A stretch of DNA of 64,000 bases from positions 62,001 through 126,000 of the forward strand of contig NZ_AUIY01000018.1 in the NCBI RefSeq assembly GCF_000423945.1, in the 5' to 3' direction. Positions 52,436-61,148 of the stretch are shown here, one piece after another. A program made the translations under genes and the position numbers. Below the pieces are notes generated by a model. It did no database searches. It was not told the DNA's origin and was given only the letters and a program-made list of their open reading frames with translations. Each line of letters starts with the position of its first letter. The stretch's first letter is position 1. The DNA comes from Butyrivibrio sp. XPD2002 (GTDB taxonomy: Bacteria > Bacillota > Clostridia > Lachnospirales > Lachnospiraceae).

Positions 52436-53305
52436 CTATTTGATTATTTGTCCAATTTCATAATCAATCAACTTATATAACCAACTGTTCAAATCCGGAA
52501 AAACAAAACCCGCTTTCTCAGCTTTTTCTGTGTTAAAGCTAAGAGTATCTTTACGTCCATTAAAGGGTGCTGCGTCACCATTCTCACTAAGAATAGCTTT
52601 TTTGCCAAGTTTCTTTTCGATATAACTGATAATCTCAGAAATCTTTACAGTTCCACTTGAGCAGCCATTAACTGCGCCATTAATAGGATGATCAACAAGA
52701 TATGCAATAAATTCTCCGGCATCTTTCTCATGTATAAAAGCCATTGCTTCATCGAGATCATCTACAAACATAGCCTGTTCATTATTTATGTGTTCAATAT
52801 AAAAGCACAGTCTTCTGGTATAATCATTTTCTCCAAGGACAATCGGATATCGTACAAAAGTGCAGGCCGAAGGGGCCATGTATTCCAAGACAGCTCTCTC
52901 GGCATTACGCTTTGTCGTTGCATAGTCCTTGATCCTGTCCATCCACACCAAGGGATAGTCACTTGTCACAAACTCGTCTTCACAAATATTTGCATGTTCA
53001 TTTAGATAAACGGAGCACGTAGACATCTGAATATATCTTTCACAGATGACGTTTTCCAAAAGTGTTTTCACGTCGTTTGAGCTATAGGCAATCTTATCAA
53101 TGATAACATCAAACTTCTGATTTTCTAAAGCTCTTTTGACACTTGATGAATCCATCCGATCGAGAGTCACATAGTTTACCTCGCCTTCAAAATCCACCTT
53201 AGCATTTCCTCTTGTAGCAATGGTCACATCATGTCCTTTTGTCAGCAATGCATTTACCATAGGAATCCCAAAATATCTAGTCCCACCAACAACCAGTATT
53301 TTCAT
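52436..53305 (-). CDS. NAD-dependent epimerase/dehydratase-family protein
   Basis: 289 residues, extended SDR fold. The Rossmann motif reads ILVVGGTRYFGIPMVNAL. A Tyr-Lys type active site is not well conserved: the expected YxxxK region reads DYATTKRNAERAVLEY. Such atypical members include chloroplast-RNA-binding-like and sugar-nucleotide proteins. Last gene of an operon with the flavoprotein and AraC gene; it overlaps the end of a remnant frame (ATGA). Confidence 0.82.
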   Translation of the reverse strand: MKILVVGGTRYFGIPMVNALLTKGHDVTIATRGNAKVDFEGEVNYVTLDRMDSSSVKRALENQKFDVIIDKIAYSSNDVKTLLENVICERYIQMSTCSVYLNEHANICEDEFVTSDYPLVWMDRIKDYATTKRNAERAVLEYMAPSACTFVRYPIVLGENDYTRRLCFYIEHINNEQAMFVDDLDEAMAFIHEKDAGEFIAYLVDHPINGAVNGCSSGTVKISEIISYIEKKLGKKAILSENGDAAPFNGRKDTLSFNTEKAEKAGFVFPDLNSWLYKLIDYEIGQIIK

Positions 53306-53480
53306 ACGTTTTCTCCCTGTTTTTTCAACAAATTATTATCTATGATATACTTCAGATTCGTCGGATTAAGCATCCATGGCTTCGTCCGTTTGCCATTTAT
53401 ATAATCTGCAATCTCCTGCTTTTCATCATCTGACAATGCATCAACAATAGAATGTGCCTTTTGGATAATGGCATCTCTTC
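53306..53480 (-). pseudogene. Unidentified C-terminal gene fragment
   Basis: The minus strand reads SIVDALSDDEKQEIADYING, then KRTKPWMLNPTNLKYIIDNNLLKK, and ends at a TGA overlapping the epimerase start. Composition is protein-like and charged, but there is no start codon, and a stop and a perfect hairpin (53467-53492) lie directly upstream. It looks like the tail of a deleted gene. Confidence 0.5.
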
Positions 53481-53492
53481 CGAGATGCCATT
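53467..53492. repeat. Perfect hairpin between flavoprotein and fragment
   Basis: AATGGCATCTC and GAGATGCCATT enclose TTCC. No T-run on either strand. A hairpin with the same GGCATCTC/GAGATGCC stem is at 60163-60184, which suggests a dispersed element. Confidence 0.55.
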
Positions 53493-53522
53493 AAATTCGT
53501 ATAAAACTACAAATATAGCTTT

Positions 53523-54143
53523 CTATCTAATGAAATGTGTCCACTGATGCTCTTCCTTCTCAGGCAGTCCGTACTTTTCTTTTCCAAGTGCAATACTCTT
53601 CATAAGGAAAGACATATTCCTTGCTAGAACACGCATGGTCTGAAGCCCCTCGGCATCCTGCTCTGCCTGCCCTTTTTCCCTGCCGTGAACACTGTTCCAG
53701 TACTGGCTCGATGCGACAGGCATTCCGCTGATGGTAAAATACTTGTTCAATTCATCAAAAGTAGCAGAAAGGCCTCCTCTACGTGCTACAACCACACTTG
53801 CACCAACCTTCATCGTCTTGTCAAAACCTGTACTGTAGAACAGTCTATCGAGACAGGCTATTAGTGTTGCATTTGCAGATGCATAATAAACAGGCGAAGC
53901 TACTACAAGCCCATTCGCCTCTTCAAATTTAGGAGCCAGTTCATTTACAACATCATCAAAAACACATTTGCCTTTTTCATGACAGGAGCCACAGGCAATG
54001 CACCCTCTGATATCCTTGTTCCCAATCTGAACAACCTCTGCTTCTACACCTTCTGCCTCGAAAATTTTTACCATTTCATTTAAAGCAATGCTTGTGTTTC
54101 CTCCCACACGTGGACTTCCGTTGATAATCAATACTTTTGCCAT
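53523..54143 (-). CDS. Iron-sulfur flavoprotein (NADPH-dependent FMN reductase type)
   Basis: 206 residues. Flavodoxin-like start INGSPRVGGNTSIALNEMVKIF binds FMN phosphate; the Cys cluster GCIACGSCHEKGKC may hold a [4Fe-4S] centre as in iron-sulfur flavoproteins; VASPVYYASANATLIACLDR is the isoalloxazine loop. It transfers electrons in anaerobic or oxygen-protective reactions. AAAGGAG precedes the ATG. Confidence 0.9.
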   Translation of the reverse strand: MAKVLIINGSPRVGGNTSIALNEMVKIFEAEGVEAEVVQIGNKDIRGCIACGSCHEKGKCVFDDVVNELAPKFEEANGLVVASPVYYASANATLIACLDRLFYSTGFDKTMKVGASVVVARRGGLSATFDELNKYFTISGMPVASSQYWNSVHGREKGQAEQDAEGLQTMRVLARNMSFLMKSIALGKEKYGLPEKEEHQWTHFIR

Positions 54144-54171
54144 AAGATAAATCTCCTTTCACACAATAAGC

Positions 54172-54339
54172 TTACTTTCTTATAAACTTGTTCTCAGATT
54201 CCGGTGTATCAGCACTTACAAATCTTTCTACATTCATATGAAGATCATATTTCTATCGCAGCTGTGCTATGGTCTGCATATTTCCTTTTTCTGCTCTGAT
54301 CTTATCGGCAGTTCCACTGCTTTCCATTTCCTCTGCCAT
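54172..54339 (-). pseudogene. Small ORF with in-frame TAG
   Basis: An ATG at 54339 with AGGTGG 8 bases upstream opens a frame reading MAEEMESSGTADKIRAEKGN and on to LR, then TAG (54253-54255), then KYDLHMNVERFVSADTPESE and NKFIRK to a TAA at 54172. Sense-like sequence on both sides suggests a 55-residue protein interrupted by one nonsense mutation; recoding is less likely. It lies between the AraC gene and the flavoprotein gene in one operon. Confidence 0.5.
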
Positions 54340-54356
54340 TCTTATCCACCTACTTT

Positions 54357-55133
54357 CTAATTAATCTGTTTTCCCATGCTGGTAAATGACTTGTTATAGG
54401 TTTTCCTTCTGTATTCCTTAGGCGTAACGCCTTCATATTTTTTGAAAAGTGCAGAAAAATGACTCTCCCCGGCGAATCCCAGATATTCAGCTATATCTGT
54501 GCAGCTGTACTCGTTGTAGGAAAGAAGATATTTTGCTGCTGTAAGCTTCTTATGTCTGATATAATCCGATACTGACATCCCGACCTCTTTTGCAAAAACC
54601 GTAGACAACCAGGACGCATTCATCTCATGCTCATCAGCAAGCATCTGTACAGTTATCCTGTCATGCAAATGGTTTTCAATATAGTCCATGCACTGGAGAA
54701 TCTTTGGTGAATACTCCTTGTACAGGTCGTGATACCCCTTCATCCTTTCAGCATAATCAAGCATCATTTCCTCATATAATGCCTTGATATCATCTACTGA
54801 ATTCATGGCATCCATTCTGCGTATATACAGATCCGACAGACCATAGGACTCATCTGACGGCATACCGCCTTCAATGCAGAATCTGCAGCAGGTCGTTATG
54901 ATTGAAACGAATAGATATCTCTGCTGCTGAAGTGGAGATTCTGACAGCTTTGGGAAAGTTTTCTTTCTGTGCCTTACAAGAGCCTTCTTCAGTGCAGATA
55001 TTTCTCCGTTTTTGACCAGCTCAAAGGAGGACATCTCCTGGCTTAATGTCGCATGAACAAATTCCTCTTCGCGCTGCTTAAACAGGTAGTCCGAAAGCGC
55101 AGCATCCATTTTTTTAATCACTTTATCCTGCAT
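54357..55133 (-). CDS. AraC-family transcriptional regulator
   Basis: 258 residues from the ATG at 55133 (AGAGGTG 9 bases upstream); a GTG at 55145 overlaps that site. The helix-turn-helix pair is at the C-terminus (ITVQMLADEHEMNASWLSTVFAKEVGMSVSDYIRHKK... CTDIAEYLGFAGESHFSALFKKYEGVTPKEYRRK). The N-terminal part is helical, no known sensor. It heads the operon with the small ORF, the flavoprotein and the epimerase, and likely controls it. Confidence 0.88.
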   Translation of the reverse strand: MQDKVIKKMDAALSDYLFKQREEEFVHATLSQEMSSFELVKNGEISALKKALVRHRKKTFPKLSESPLQQQRYLFVSIITTCCRFCIEGGMPSDESYGLSDLYIRRMDAMNSVDDIKALYEEMMLDYAERMKGYHDLYKEYSPKILQCMDYIENHLHDRITVQMLADEHEMNASWLSTVFAKEVGMSVSDYIRHKKLTAAKYLLSYNEYSCTDIAEYLGFAGESHFSALFKKYEGVTPKEYRRKTYNKSFTSMGKQIN

Positions 55134-55252
55134 AAATGTCGTCACCTCTATAAACGCTAGTTCATATCTGACTGAGCCCGGTCGGATACGGGGTCAGTAA
55201 TCGCCCATAGTACGTGCGATAACGGCCCCCAACTCCTACTGAAGATATTTTA

Positions 55253-55417
55253 TCAAATTGTGAAGGTAGCGCCAAATGCCATGATGGCTTTTCTGTTGCA
55301 CATTGTTATGCATGAAAGTCTCTCTACAAACTGTGAATAGATCTTCTGAACTGCTGCATCTCTCTGCTCTTTTCTTACTTCTGCTTTTCTTGTATCCTGA
55401 ACGTCATTAAATCTCAT
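55253..55417 (-). CDS. Small basic protein, 54 aa, strong ribosome site
   Basis: The ATG at 55417 has GAGGAGG 7-8 bases upstream, stronger than most genes here. The protein begins MRFNDVQDTRKAEVRKEQRD, a charged helix, continues AAVQKIYSQFVERLSCITMC and ends in a hydrophobic FGATFTI. I do not recognise it. It could be a real small protein or the 5' end of a longer gene lost by deletion; nothing downstream continues it. Confidence 0.55.
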   Translation of the reverse strand: MRFNDVQDTRKAEVRKEQRDAAVQKIYSQFVERLSCITMCNRKAIMAFGATFTI

Positions 55418-55589
55418 GGTATTACCTCCTCAAACGTTTTTAATTTGGTTGTTTGTACTTTCCTTATGACTGTATTATGCTTCTTAACCGGGTTTAAAAA
55501 CACAATATTCATTGGTTTTTATATCTTTATGTTGTTGTCTTTTGAAACTTTTGAAACTTTTGAAATCCTTTGAAGCCGCACACTTAACT

Positions 55590-55620
55590 AAAAAAATGAC
55601 GTAGACCAGTATCGTCTACG
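55590..55620 (-). terminator. Terminator of the aldo/keto reductase gene
   Basis: CGTAGAC pairs with GTCTACG around a 7-base loop; on the minus strand a run of seven T follows. It lies about 45 bases after the stop at 55663. Three tandem CTTTTGAAA copies follow (55544-55570). Confidence 0.85.
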
Positions 55621-55662
55621 CCATAAATACTATTTATATTCAGAGATAGCCTACGATATGAC

Positions 55663-56802
55663 TTAATTTTCAAAATGAGCTGCAACCTTCTTCAGGTTCT
55701 CGATTATCGGCAAATGCTGAGGGCATACTCCCTCACACTGACCACAGGCGATACAGTCACTGGCTTTTCCAAAACCACTGTTAACCAGATTTCCATAATT
55801 GGTAAAGTTTATAGTCCATCCCTTCTTTGCCATGTCTTCTCTCATATTTTCATTATAAAGAGAAAAATACTTAGGAATAGCTATCTTCATAGGGCATCCC
55901 TCTGTGCAGTAGGAGCATGCTGTGCAGGGTATCGCAATTTGATTGTTAATGATCTCTGCGGCCTTAAAACACATATCCTTCTCATCATCAGACAGCGGCT
56001 TGAACTCCTTCATATAAGATGTATTGTTATCCATCTGCTCGAGGCTGCTCATTCCTGACAGTACTACCATGACATTCTCAAGGCTGGCTGCAAATCTTAC
56101 AGCCCAGCTTGGAATGGACATTTCAGGATCACAATCCTTAAACAGCTTTTTGGCATCTTCAGGGAGATTTGCAAGTGTACCGCCCTTTACCGGTTTCATT
56201 ACAATGACAGGTTTTCCATGCTTTACTGCCACTTCATAGCAGGCTCTTGACTGAACCCATTCACTCTCCCAGTCAAGATAATTTATCTGAAGCTGAACAA
56301 ATTCCATCTCAGGATGGTTAGTAAGTATTTCATCAAGAAGCTCAGGCGTATCATGGAACGAGAAACCTGCATGACGTACCATACCTTCTTTCTTTTTATC
56401 CAGAAGCCATCCAAAGCAGTCAAGATCTTCATATTTCCGGATCATTCCCGCTTCAATACCATGTATAAGATAATAGTCAAAATATCCTGCTCCGGTCTTT
56501 TGAAGCTGTTCATTAAATATCTTGTCACGATCCTCTTTAGTATTTATGAATCCGGCATGAAGCTTTGTAGCCAGAGTAAAGCTTTCCCTTGAATGTCTTT
56601 CTACAAGTGCCTTTTTTACGACATTCTCACTGTTAAACCCGTTATACATCCAGGCGGTATCAAAATAGGTAAAGCCTCTCTCAAGGAACATGTCCACCAT
56701 TTTTGAAACCTGCTCCACATCAACATCTGCATCATTGGTTTTATCAATAAGCGGCATGCGCATCATTCCAAAACCAAGTTTTTTTGTCGGTTTAAAGTCC
56801 AT
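55663..56802 (-). CDS. Aldo/keto reductase with two [4Fe-4S] clusters
   Basis: 379 residues. Residues 1-280 are the AKR TIM barrel (GFGMMRMPL, FDTAWMYNG, YYLIHG). The C-terminal 100 residues add ferredoxin-type Cys motifs IPCTACSYCTEGCPMKIAIP and CIACGQCEGVCP. Such fusions are common in anaerobic Clostridia; they probably take electrons from ferredoxin-like donors rather than only NADPH. AGGAGG precedes the start. Single-gene unit. Confidence 0.92.
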   Translation of the reverse strand: MDFKPTKKLGFGMMRMPLIDKTNDADVDVEQVSKMVDMFLERGFTYFDTAWMYNGFNSENVVKKALVERHSRESFTLATKLHAGFINTKEDRDKIFNEQLQKTGAGYFDYYLIHGIEAGMIRKYEDLDCFGWLLDKKKEGMVRHAGFSFHDTPELLDEILTNHPEMEFVQLQINYLDWESEWVQSRACYEVAVKHGKPVIVMKPVKGGTLANLPEDAKKLFKDCDPEMSIPSWAVRFAASLENVMVVLSGMSSLEQMDNNTSYMKEFKPLSDDEKDMCFKAAEIINNQIAIPCTACSYCTEGCPMKIAIPKYFSLYNENMREDMAKKGWTINFTNYGNLVNSGFGKASDCIACGQCEGVCPQHLPIIENLKKVAAHFEN

Positions 56803-56873
56803 AAGATACCTCCTACTTACCTTATATTTCCTTACTAATTACTTTATCACAATGAACTGTCTGACATAATCTT

Positions 56874-58253
56874 TTACACATTGCCAAGGCCAGGTTCTTT
56901 TATTCCTGATTCATTGAAGCTCTTCTTCCACAGTGCCAGCGCTACCGGTATAACAAGTAATTCAGCCATAATAAATGCTGTCCAGACAAGGCTGATCTGT
57001 TTTGTTCTGCTTAGCACAAAAGCGAATGCGAGGGGGAGCATAGCCTGACGGAGCATTGTTATATACATGCTTCTTGTTCCCTGAGAAAGCCCCTGGAGAG
57101 CAGCTGCCAGAACAAGGCTGGGTATGGAAATTAAATAAGCAGTAGCCAGAATCCTGATGGCAGGAACTCCGATTTTCATCATATGCTCAGAAGCATCAAA
57201 CAGGCTTAGCATCTGCATCGGGAGAAGCTCAAGTATCATGAAAAATACTATGAACAGTGCGACTCCATAAATAACTGCCCATTTTACCGAATCACTGATG
57301 CGTGATCTTTTTCCTGCGCCATAATTATATGCAACTATAGGAATAAGCCCATTATCAATTCCATGAACTCCAACCGTAACGACATTCTGCATACGGGCAC
57401 AGACTCCGTATACTGCAACAGCTGTGGATGAGAATGAAAGAAGGATTGAATTCATTCCTATGTTTACAAAAGAAGTCAGTACCTGGACAACAGTTGAAGG
57501 TATTCCGACCTTAAGGATATTTTTAACACTTTCCATATCAGGGCTAAAGGTGAATGAGAATGGTATTTCTTTGTTCCATCTCTTATTTATGACAATACCG
57601 GCAAGTAATCCCACGCACTGTCCTATAACAGTAGCTATCGCAGCTCCTGTTGTCTCAAGCCTTGGAAGCCCAAACATTCCGAATATGAAAATTGGATCGA
57701 GTATCAGGTTGGTGATAGAAGCTGCTGACAGTGTAAATATAAAGAGGCTTGATTTTCCACTGGCTATTACAAAACGGTCAAACACCCACTGCCCCATCTG
57801 TCCAAAAGAAAAGATCATGCAGATGGTCAGATACTGTCTTCCATATCTGGCAATAGTCTCATTGCCACCAGCCTGCCAGTCATAGTATAGACGGACAAAC
57901 AAAAGACAGATGATCACATTTATTATCCAGCAGCATACTGCTATAAAGATGGCTGCATTTGCTGCATTCTTAACCTTGTCGGGACGCTTCTCTCCCAATG
58001 CTTTAGATATTACTGCGTTTAGTCCTACCGCATTTCCAAGACCAAGAGATGAAACGATCAGCTGTACCGGTCCGGCAAGAGAAAGTGCTGTCAGGGCATC
58101 TTCTGAGATTCTTGATACAAAGACCGAATCCACAAGGTTATAAAGAGAGTTGATAAGAAGACTGAACATCAGCGGGATTCCGGTAGTGATCACAAGCTTG
58201 TTTATCTTCTCTGTTCCCATGATGTTTTCTTTGGATGATATTTCTTTAGCCAT
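56874..58253 (-). CDS. MATE-family efflux transporter (3 of 3)
   Basis: 459 residues, twelve spans. MATE motifs: IPLMFSLLINSLYNLVDSVFVSRIS and ASITNLILDPIFIFGMFGLPRLETTGAAIATVIGQ. Divergent from the LysR gene at 58454 with a shared 200-base promoter region, so probably under its control. GGAG precedes the start. Confidence 0.94.
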   Translation of the reverse strand: MAKEISSKENIMGTEKINKLVITTGIPLMFSLLINSLYNLVDSVFVSRISEDALTALSLAGPVQLIVSSLGLGNAVGLNAVISKALGEKRPDKVKNAANAAIFIAVCCWIINVIICLLFVRLYYDWQAGGNETIARYGRQYLTICMIFSFGQMGQWVFDRFVIASGKSSLFIFTLSAASITNLILDPIFIFGMFGLPRLETTGAAIATVIGQCVGLLAGIVINKRWNKEIPFSFTFSPDMESVKNILKVGIPSTVVQVLTSFVNIGMNSILLSFSSTAVAVYGVCARMQNVVTVGVHGIDNGLIPIVAYNYGAGKRSRISDSVKWAVIYGVALFIVFFMILELLPMQMLSLFDASEHMMKIGVPAIRILATAYLISIPSLVLAAALQGLSQGTRSMYITMLRQAMLPLAFAFVLSRTKQISLVWTAFIMAELLVIPVALALWKKSFNESGIKEPGLGNV

Positions 58254-58341
58254 AGTGCACTCCCTTCTGTATGGAATCAGCGTTTTTTGCTGTCTGTTGT
58301 CTTCCTGTTCCCATTATCATTCAGAATATATCTATAATCAA

Positions 58342-58369
58342 ATACTTATATTGAATAGTATGGTATAAT
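58342..58369. promoter_or_regulatory. LysR-type site and promoter in divergent region
   Basis: ATACT and AGTAT lie 10 bases apart (58342-58361), a dyad of the T-N11-A type bound by LysR proteins. TATAAT at 58364-58369 directly follows and is a good -10 box for the LysR gene, so binding could autoregulate it. Confidence 0.58.
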
Positions 58370-58453
58370 AAATATGAATAGCAAAAACGAACCCTCCGGA
58401 GCGATGGTCACAATGTGGATAACAATGTGTATTTAATTTTTAGGAGAGAAAAC

Positions 58454-59335
58454 ATGGATTTAAGAATAATGCAGTATTTCCTGGCAGTAGTTCGTGAAGG
58501 TAATATTTCAGCAGCCTCAGAAGCTCTTCACGTAGCACAGCCCTCTTTGTCGAGACAGATGAAGGAACTTGAGGAAGAGCTAGGCGCCACTCTTTTCATA
58601 AGGGGAAACAGAAAGATCACGCTCACTGAAGAAGGAATGGTTTTAAGAAAACGTGCTGAGGAGATAGTCGGTCTGATTCAACGCACAGAAGAGGAAATAT
58701 CTCAGACCAGAGGCCAGATAACGGGAACAATTCGTATAGGTGCAGGAGAATCCAGAGTATTCAGTTTCATATCAAAAGCTGCCTCCCGGTTATCTGAAAA
58801 CTATCCCGGAATTACAATTAATATAAAGAGTGGAGATACCATCGACCTGATGGATGAAATAGCAAATGGAATTCTAGACTTTGCGATAGTTTTCTCAGAT
58901 GTAGACGAAACACGTTATGACAGCATAACTCTTCCCATGGCAGACACTTACGGCATTCTTATGCGTAAAGATAGTCCTTTTGCCTCTAAAAAATCCATCC
59001 GGTTTAATGATCTTAAAGATGAACCGATTATCGTATCAAGAGGCACGCAGAGACATTTTAAAAATGACCGGCTCCTATCAAAGCTTCGTATTGTAGCCAC
59101 CTACAATCTAATATATAACGCTTCTCTTCTTGTTGAGAATGAACTGGGATATGCCATATGTTTTGACAATCTCATAAACACAACCGGTGATAGCCCCCTC
59201 ACATTTGTTCCCTTGGATCCACTCATGGAAGTCCACGGTAATCTTATATGGAAAAAATATGAAGTACAGTCACCGGCAGTTAACATTTTCCTAGACGAGA
59301 TACATCAGCTGATTATCGGCAAAACAGACATATAA
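58454..59335 (+). CDS. LysR-family transcriptional regulator
   Basis: 293 residues from the ATG at 58454 (AGGAGAG 5 bases upstream); an in-frame start at 58415 has no site. The N-terminal winged helix (MQYFLAVVREGNISAASEALHVAQPSLSRQMKELEEELGATLF) is followed by the substrate-binding domain (GTIRIGAGESRVFSFISKAAS onward). Divergent from MATE gene 3 and likely its regulator. Confidence 0.92.
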   Translation: MDLRIMQYFLAVVREGNISAASEALHVAQPSLSRQMKELEEELGATLFIRGNRKITLTEEGMVLRKRAEEIVGLIQRTEEEISQTRGQITGTIRIGAGESRVFSFISKAASRLSENYPGITINIKSGDTIDLMDEIANGILDFAIVFSDVDETRYDSITLPMADTYGILMRKDSPFASKKSIRFNDLKDEPIIVSRGTQRHFKNDRLLSKLRIVATYNLIYNASLLVENELGYAICFDNLINTTGDSPLTFVPLDPLMEVHGNLIWKKYEVQSPAVNIFLDEIHQLIIGKTDI

Positions 59336-59352
59336 AAATGGCACAGAACAGT

Positions 59353-59757
59353 TCAATTCCCAACAAATATGGCTGCTCCCCGAGAGCATACAGGCGTTAT
59401 GGCTGCACCCCATCGGAGTATCGAATGAAATAATTTGTTGGCGCGCAAAGCGGCATAACCGATTCCTTTACTGTGAGCCTTCGGAAATACGAAAAGAAGA
59501 TCCAAATCCCCCTTAACGCCATACACCTTAATAACTACACCTCCAACCGGCTTATCGTCGAACATAATTCGATACGCTTCCCCTTCATCTATCGATCTTT
59601 CTATTGTCTCACGGGAGATGATCTGATCATCCTCTTCAAAATGATCGTCTCTTAACCCAAATTCTTCCAATGCACCGTAATTAAATGCTTCCTGATTGTC
59701 TTTTATAAACTGCTCCCTATCATCTTGCTTCAGGGATGCCAACGTTACTTTGCTCAT
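59353..59757 (-). pseudogene. GNAT acetyltransferase, C-terminus replaced
   Basis: 134 codons. The N-terminal 110 residues fit a GNAT enzyme (ERSIDEGEAYRIMFDDKPVGGVVIKVYG, LDLLFVFPKAHSKGIGYAA, with the acetyl-CoA loop). The usual ending (VWETxTPYFEKRNIHFYVNxCGF) is absent; instead, unrelated sequence follows that carries the inverted pair CCAACAAAT (59360) / ATTTGTTGG (59433) and two copies of ATGGCTGCWCCCC 30 bases apart. An insertion or rearrangement replaced the C-terminus. The enzyme is probably inactive. Confidence 0.68.
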
Positions 59758-60173
59758 TTTCTTCTCCCGTGATAATACCTGAAATCATATAACCAAACTC
59801 TGCCAGCAGCATACCTGCCACTACATCGACTATAACATGCTGCTTGGTTGTCAGTGTTGAAACAAAAACAAGAATTGCCATAACAACTGATAACCTTTGC
59901 TATTATGTCCGCATATAAAAAGCGACTGGTCTCCCTTAAATCCTGTAGACATCCAAGGACATAATTGATTATCCAAAACAAATAGCATCCCAGATATATA
60001 ACTATCGTCCATGGCAGGAATGGGATGCTATTTTCTATAAAAGTTGTCATATTGTAGTGATGAAGCTCCGTAGTAAAAAAAGGCGCCACCATCAAGATTA
60101 AAGGCGTAAAGAGCAGCGCCAGAAAAAAGCTCACAAAAGCTATCAATAAGTAATTTAACAAGGGGCATCTCAA
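59720..60173 (-). pseudogene. PAP2-family phosphatase remnant
   Basis: The N-terminal part (FFLALLFTPLILMVAPFF... PWTIVIYLGCYLFWIINYVLG) resembles PAP2-type membrane phosphatases; the segment with the first phosphatase motifs is missing, and the frame then shifts. In the other frame the C-terminal signature STLTTKQHVIVDVVAGM is intact and runs to a TGA at 59720. The start is also lost (only TTG within a hairpin). Internal deletion plus frameshift; the end overlaps the GNAT start. Confidence 0.78.
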
Positions 60174-60184
60174 TCGAGATGCCC
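60163..60184. repeat. Perfect hairpin after fructosamine kinase gene
   Basis: GGGCATCTC and GAGATGCCC enclose four bases, with no clear T-run. The stem resembles the hairpin at 53467. Confidence 0.55.
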
Positions 60185-60197
60185 TTAATACGTCTAC

Positions 60198-61100
60198 TTA
60201 TATATAATCTCTGATAGTCCTTACTACTGCAGGAAGATATGCTATGCCAAACAGATTCAGGTGATTTAAAAGGTGGTAAAGATTGTACAAATCTCTTCTA
60301 TCTTCATATCCCTGCACTTTTCCCATGCAATCAAAATATGCAGCATAAAATCTCTTGCCAAAACCGCTGAAAAGCTCTGTCATTGCGATATCTGCCTCAA
60401 AACAGCCCACATATACCGCAGGATCTATGAGCATGGGCTCTCCATTTTCATCCGACATAAAATTTCCCGCCCACAGATCACCATGAAGCAGTGATGGGAA
60501 TTCCGGTTCGAATAAAAACCTGTCAAGGTGGTCCATGAGCCTATCCGCAGCCTTTATCACATCCATATCAAAGTATGCTTCCGCAAGCTTAAACTGCGGT
60601 CTTAGCCTGCACTCGGAAAAGAATTCTATCCAGCTTTGCTTTTGCGTATTTTTCTGCTTTCCGGCACCGATGTAATTATTACTCTTAAACCCATACTTAC
60701 CGTCGTTCACGTACTTAGAGGTATCTGCCTTGTGCATCATGGCAAGGCCACATCCCAGCTTATCCCAGAAATCCTTGCAGGGACCTTTCCGTTCTATGTA
60801 CTCCATCAGCAGAAATGCCCTGTTTCCATCGGTGCCATAAGCATGGATCGTTGGCACTCTGAGAGTATTCGTATCTCCAATAGCTGCTACGCCCTCTGCT
60901 TCAGCCCTGAAAAAATCTGCATTTGAAGCAGTGTTTTCCTTGAGAAAAGCTCTTTTTCCATCTGAAAGCATAAGTGCATATGCGTCATTAGCATCGCCGC
61001 CATGAACAACCTGCCTGTTCTCTATTGTGACTGTGCTCCCAAATGTCATGGAAATTGCTTCGTTAAGCGATTTGTACACTACCCCATCCCCACAATTCAT
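60198..61100 (-). CDS. Fructosamine kinase-family protein
   Basis: 300 residues, aminoglycoside-phosphotransferase-like fold. Kinase signatures: AFLKENTASNADFFRAEAEGVAAI near the N-terminus, LLHGDLWAGNFM (catalytic loop with Asp) and PMLIDPAVYVGCFEADIAMTELF (metal-binding Asp). It phosphorylates protein- or sugar-bound ketoamines so they break down. The start lacks a strong ribosome site. Followed by a hairpin. Confidence 0.9.
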   Translation of the reverse strand: MNCGDGVVYKSLNEAISMTFGSTVTIENRQVVHGGDANDAYALMLSDGKRAFLKENTASNADFFRAEAEGVAAIGDTNTLRVPTIHAYGTDGNRAFLLMEYIERKGPCKDFWDKLGCGLAMMHKADTSKYVNDGKYGFKSNNYIGAGKQKNTQKQSWIEFFSECRLRPQFKLAEAYFDMDVIKAADRLMDHLDRFLFEPEFPSLLHGDLWAGNFMSDENGEPMLIDPAVYVGCFEADIAMTELFSGFGKRFYAAYFDCMGKVQGYEDRRDLYNLYHLLNHLNLFGIAYLPAVVRTIRDYI

Positions 61101-61148
61101 ACGTCATATTCCCATTCTGTCTAATCCAAAAATGTGGTTCTTCCAGAC

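Noticed and set aside
60163..60184. Hairpin as a rho-independent terminator
   Set aside because: No T-run on either strand, and it overlaps the possible start of the PAP2 remnant.
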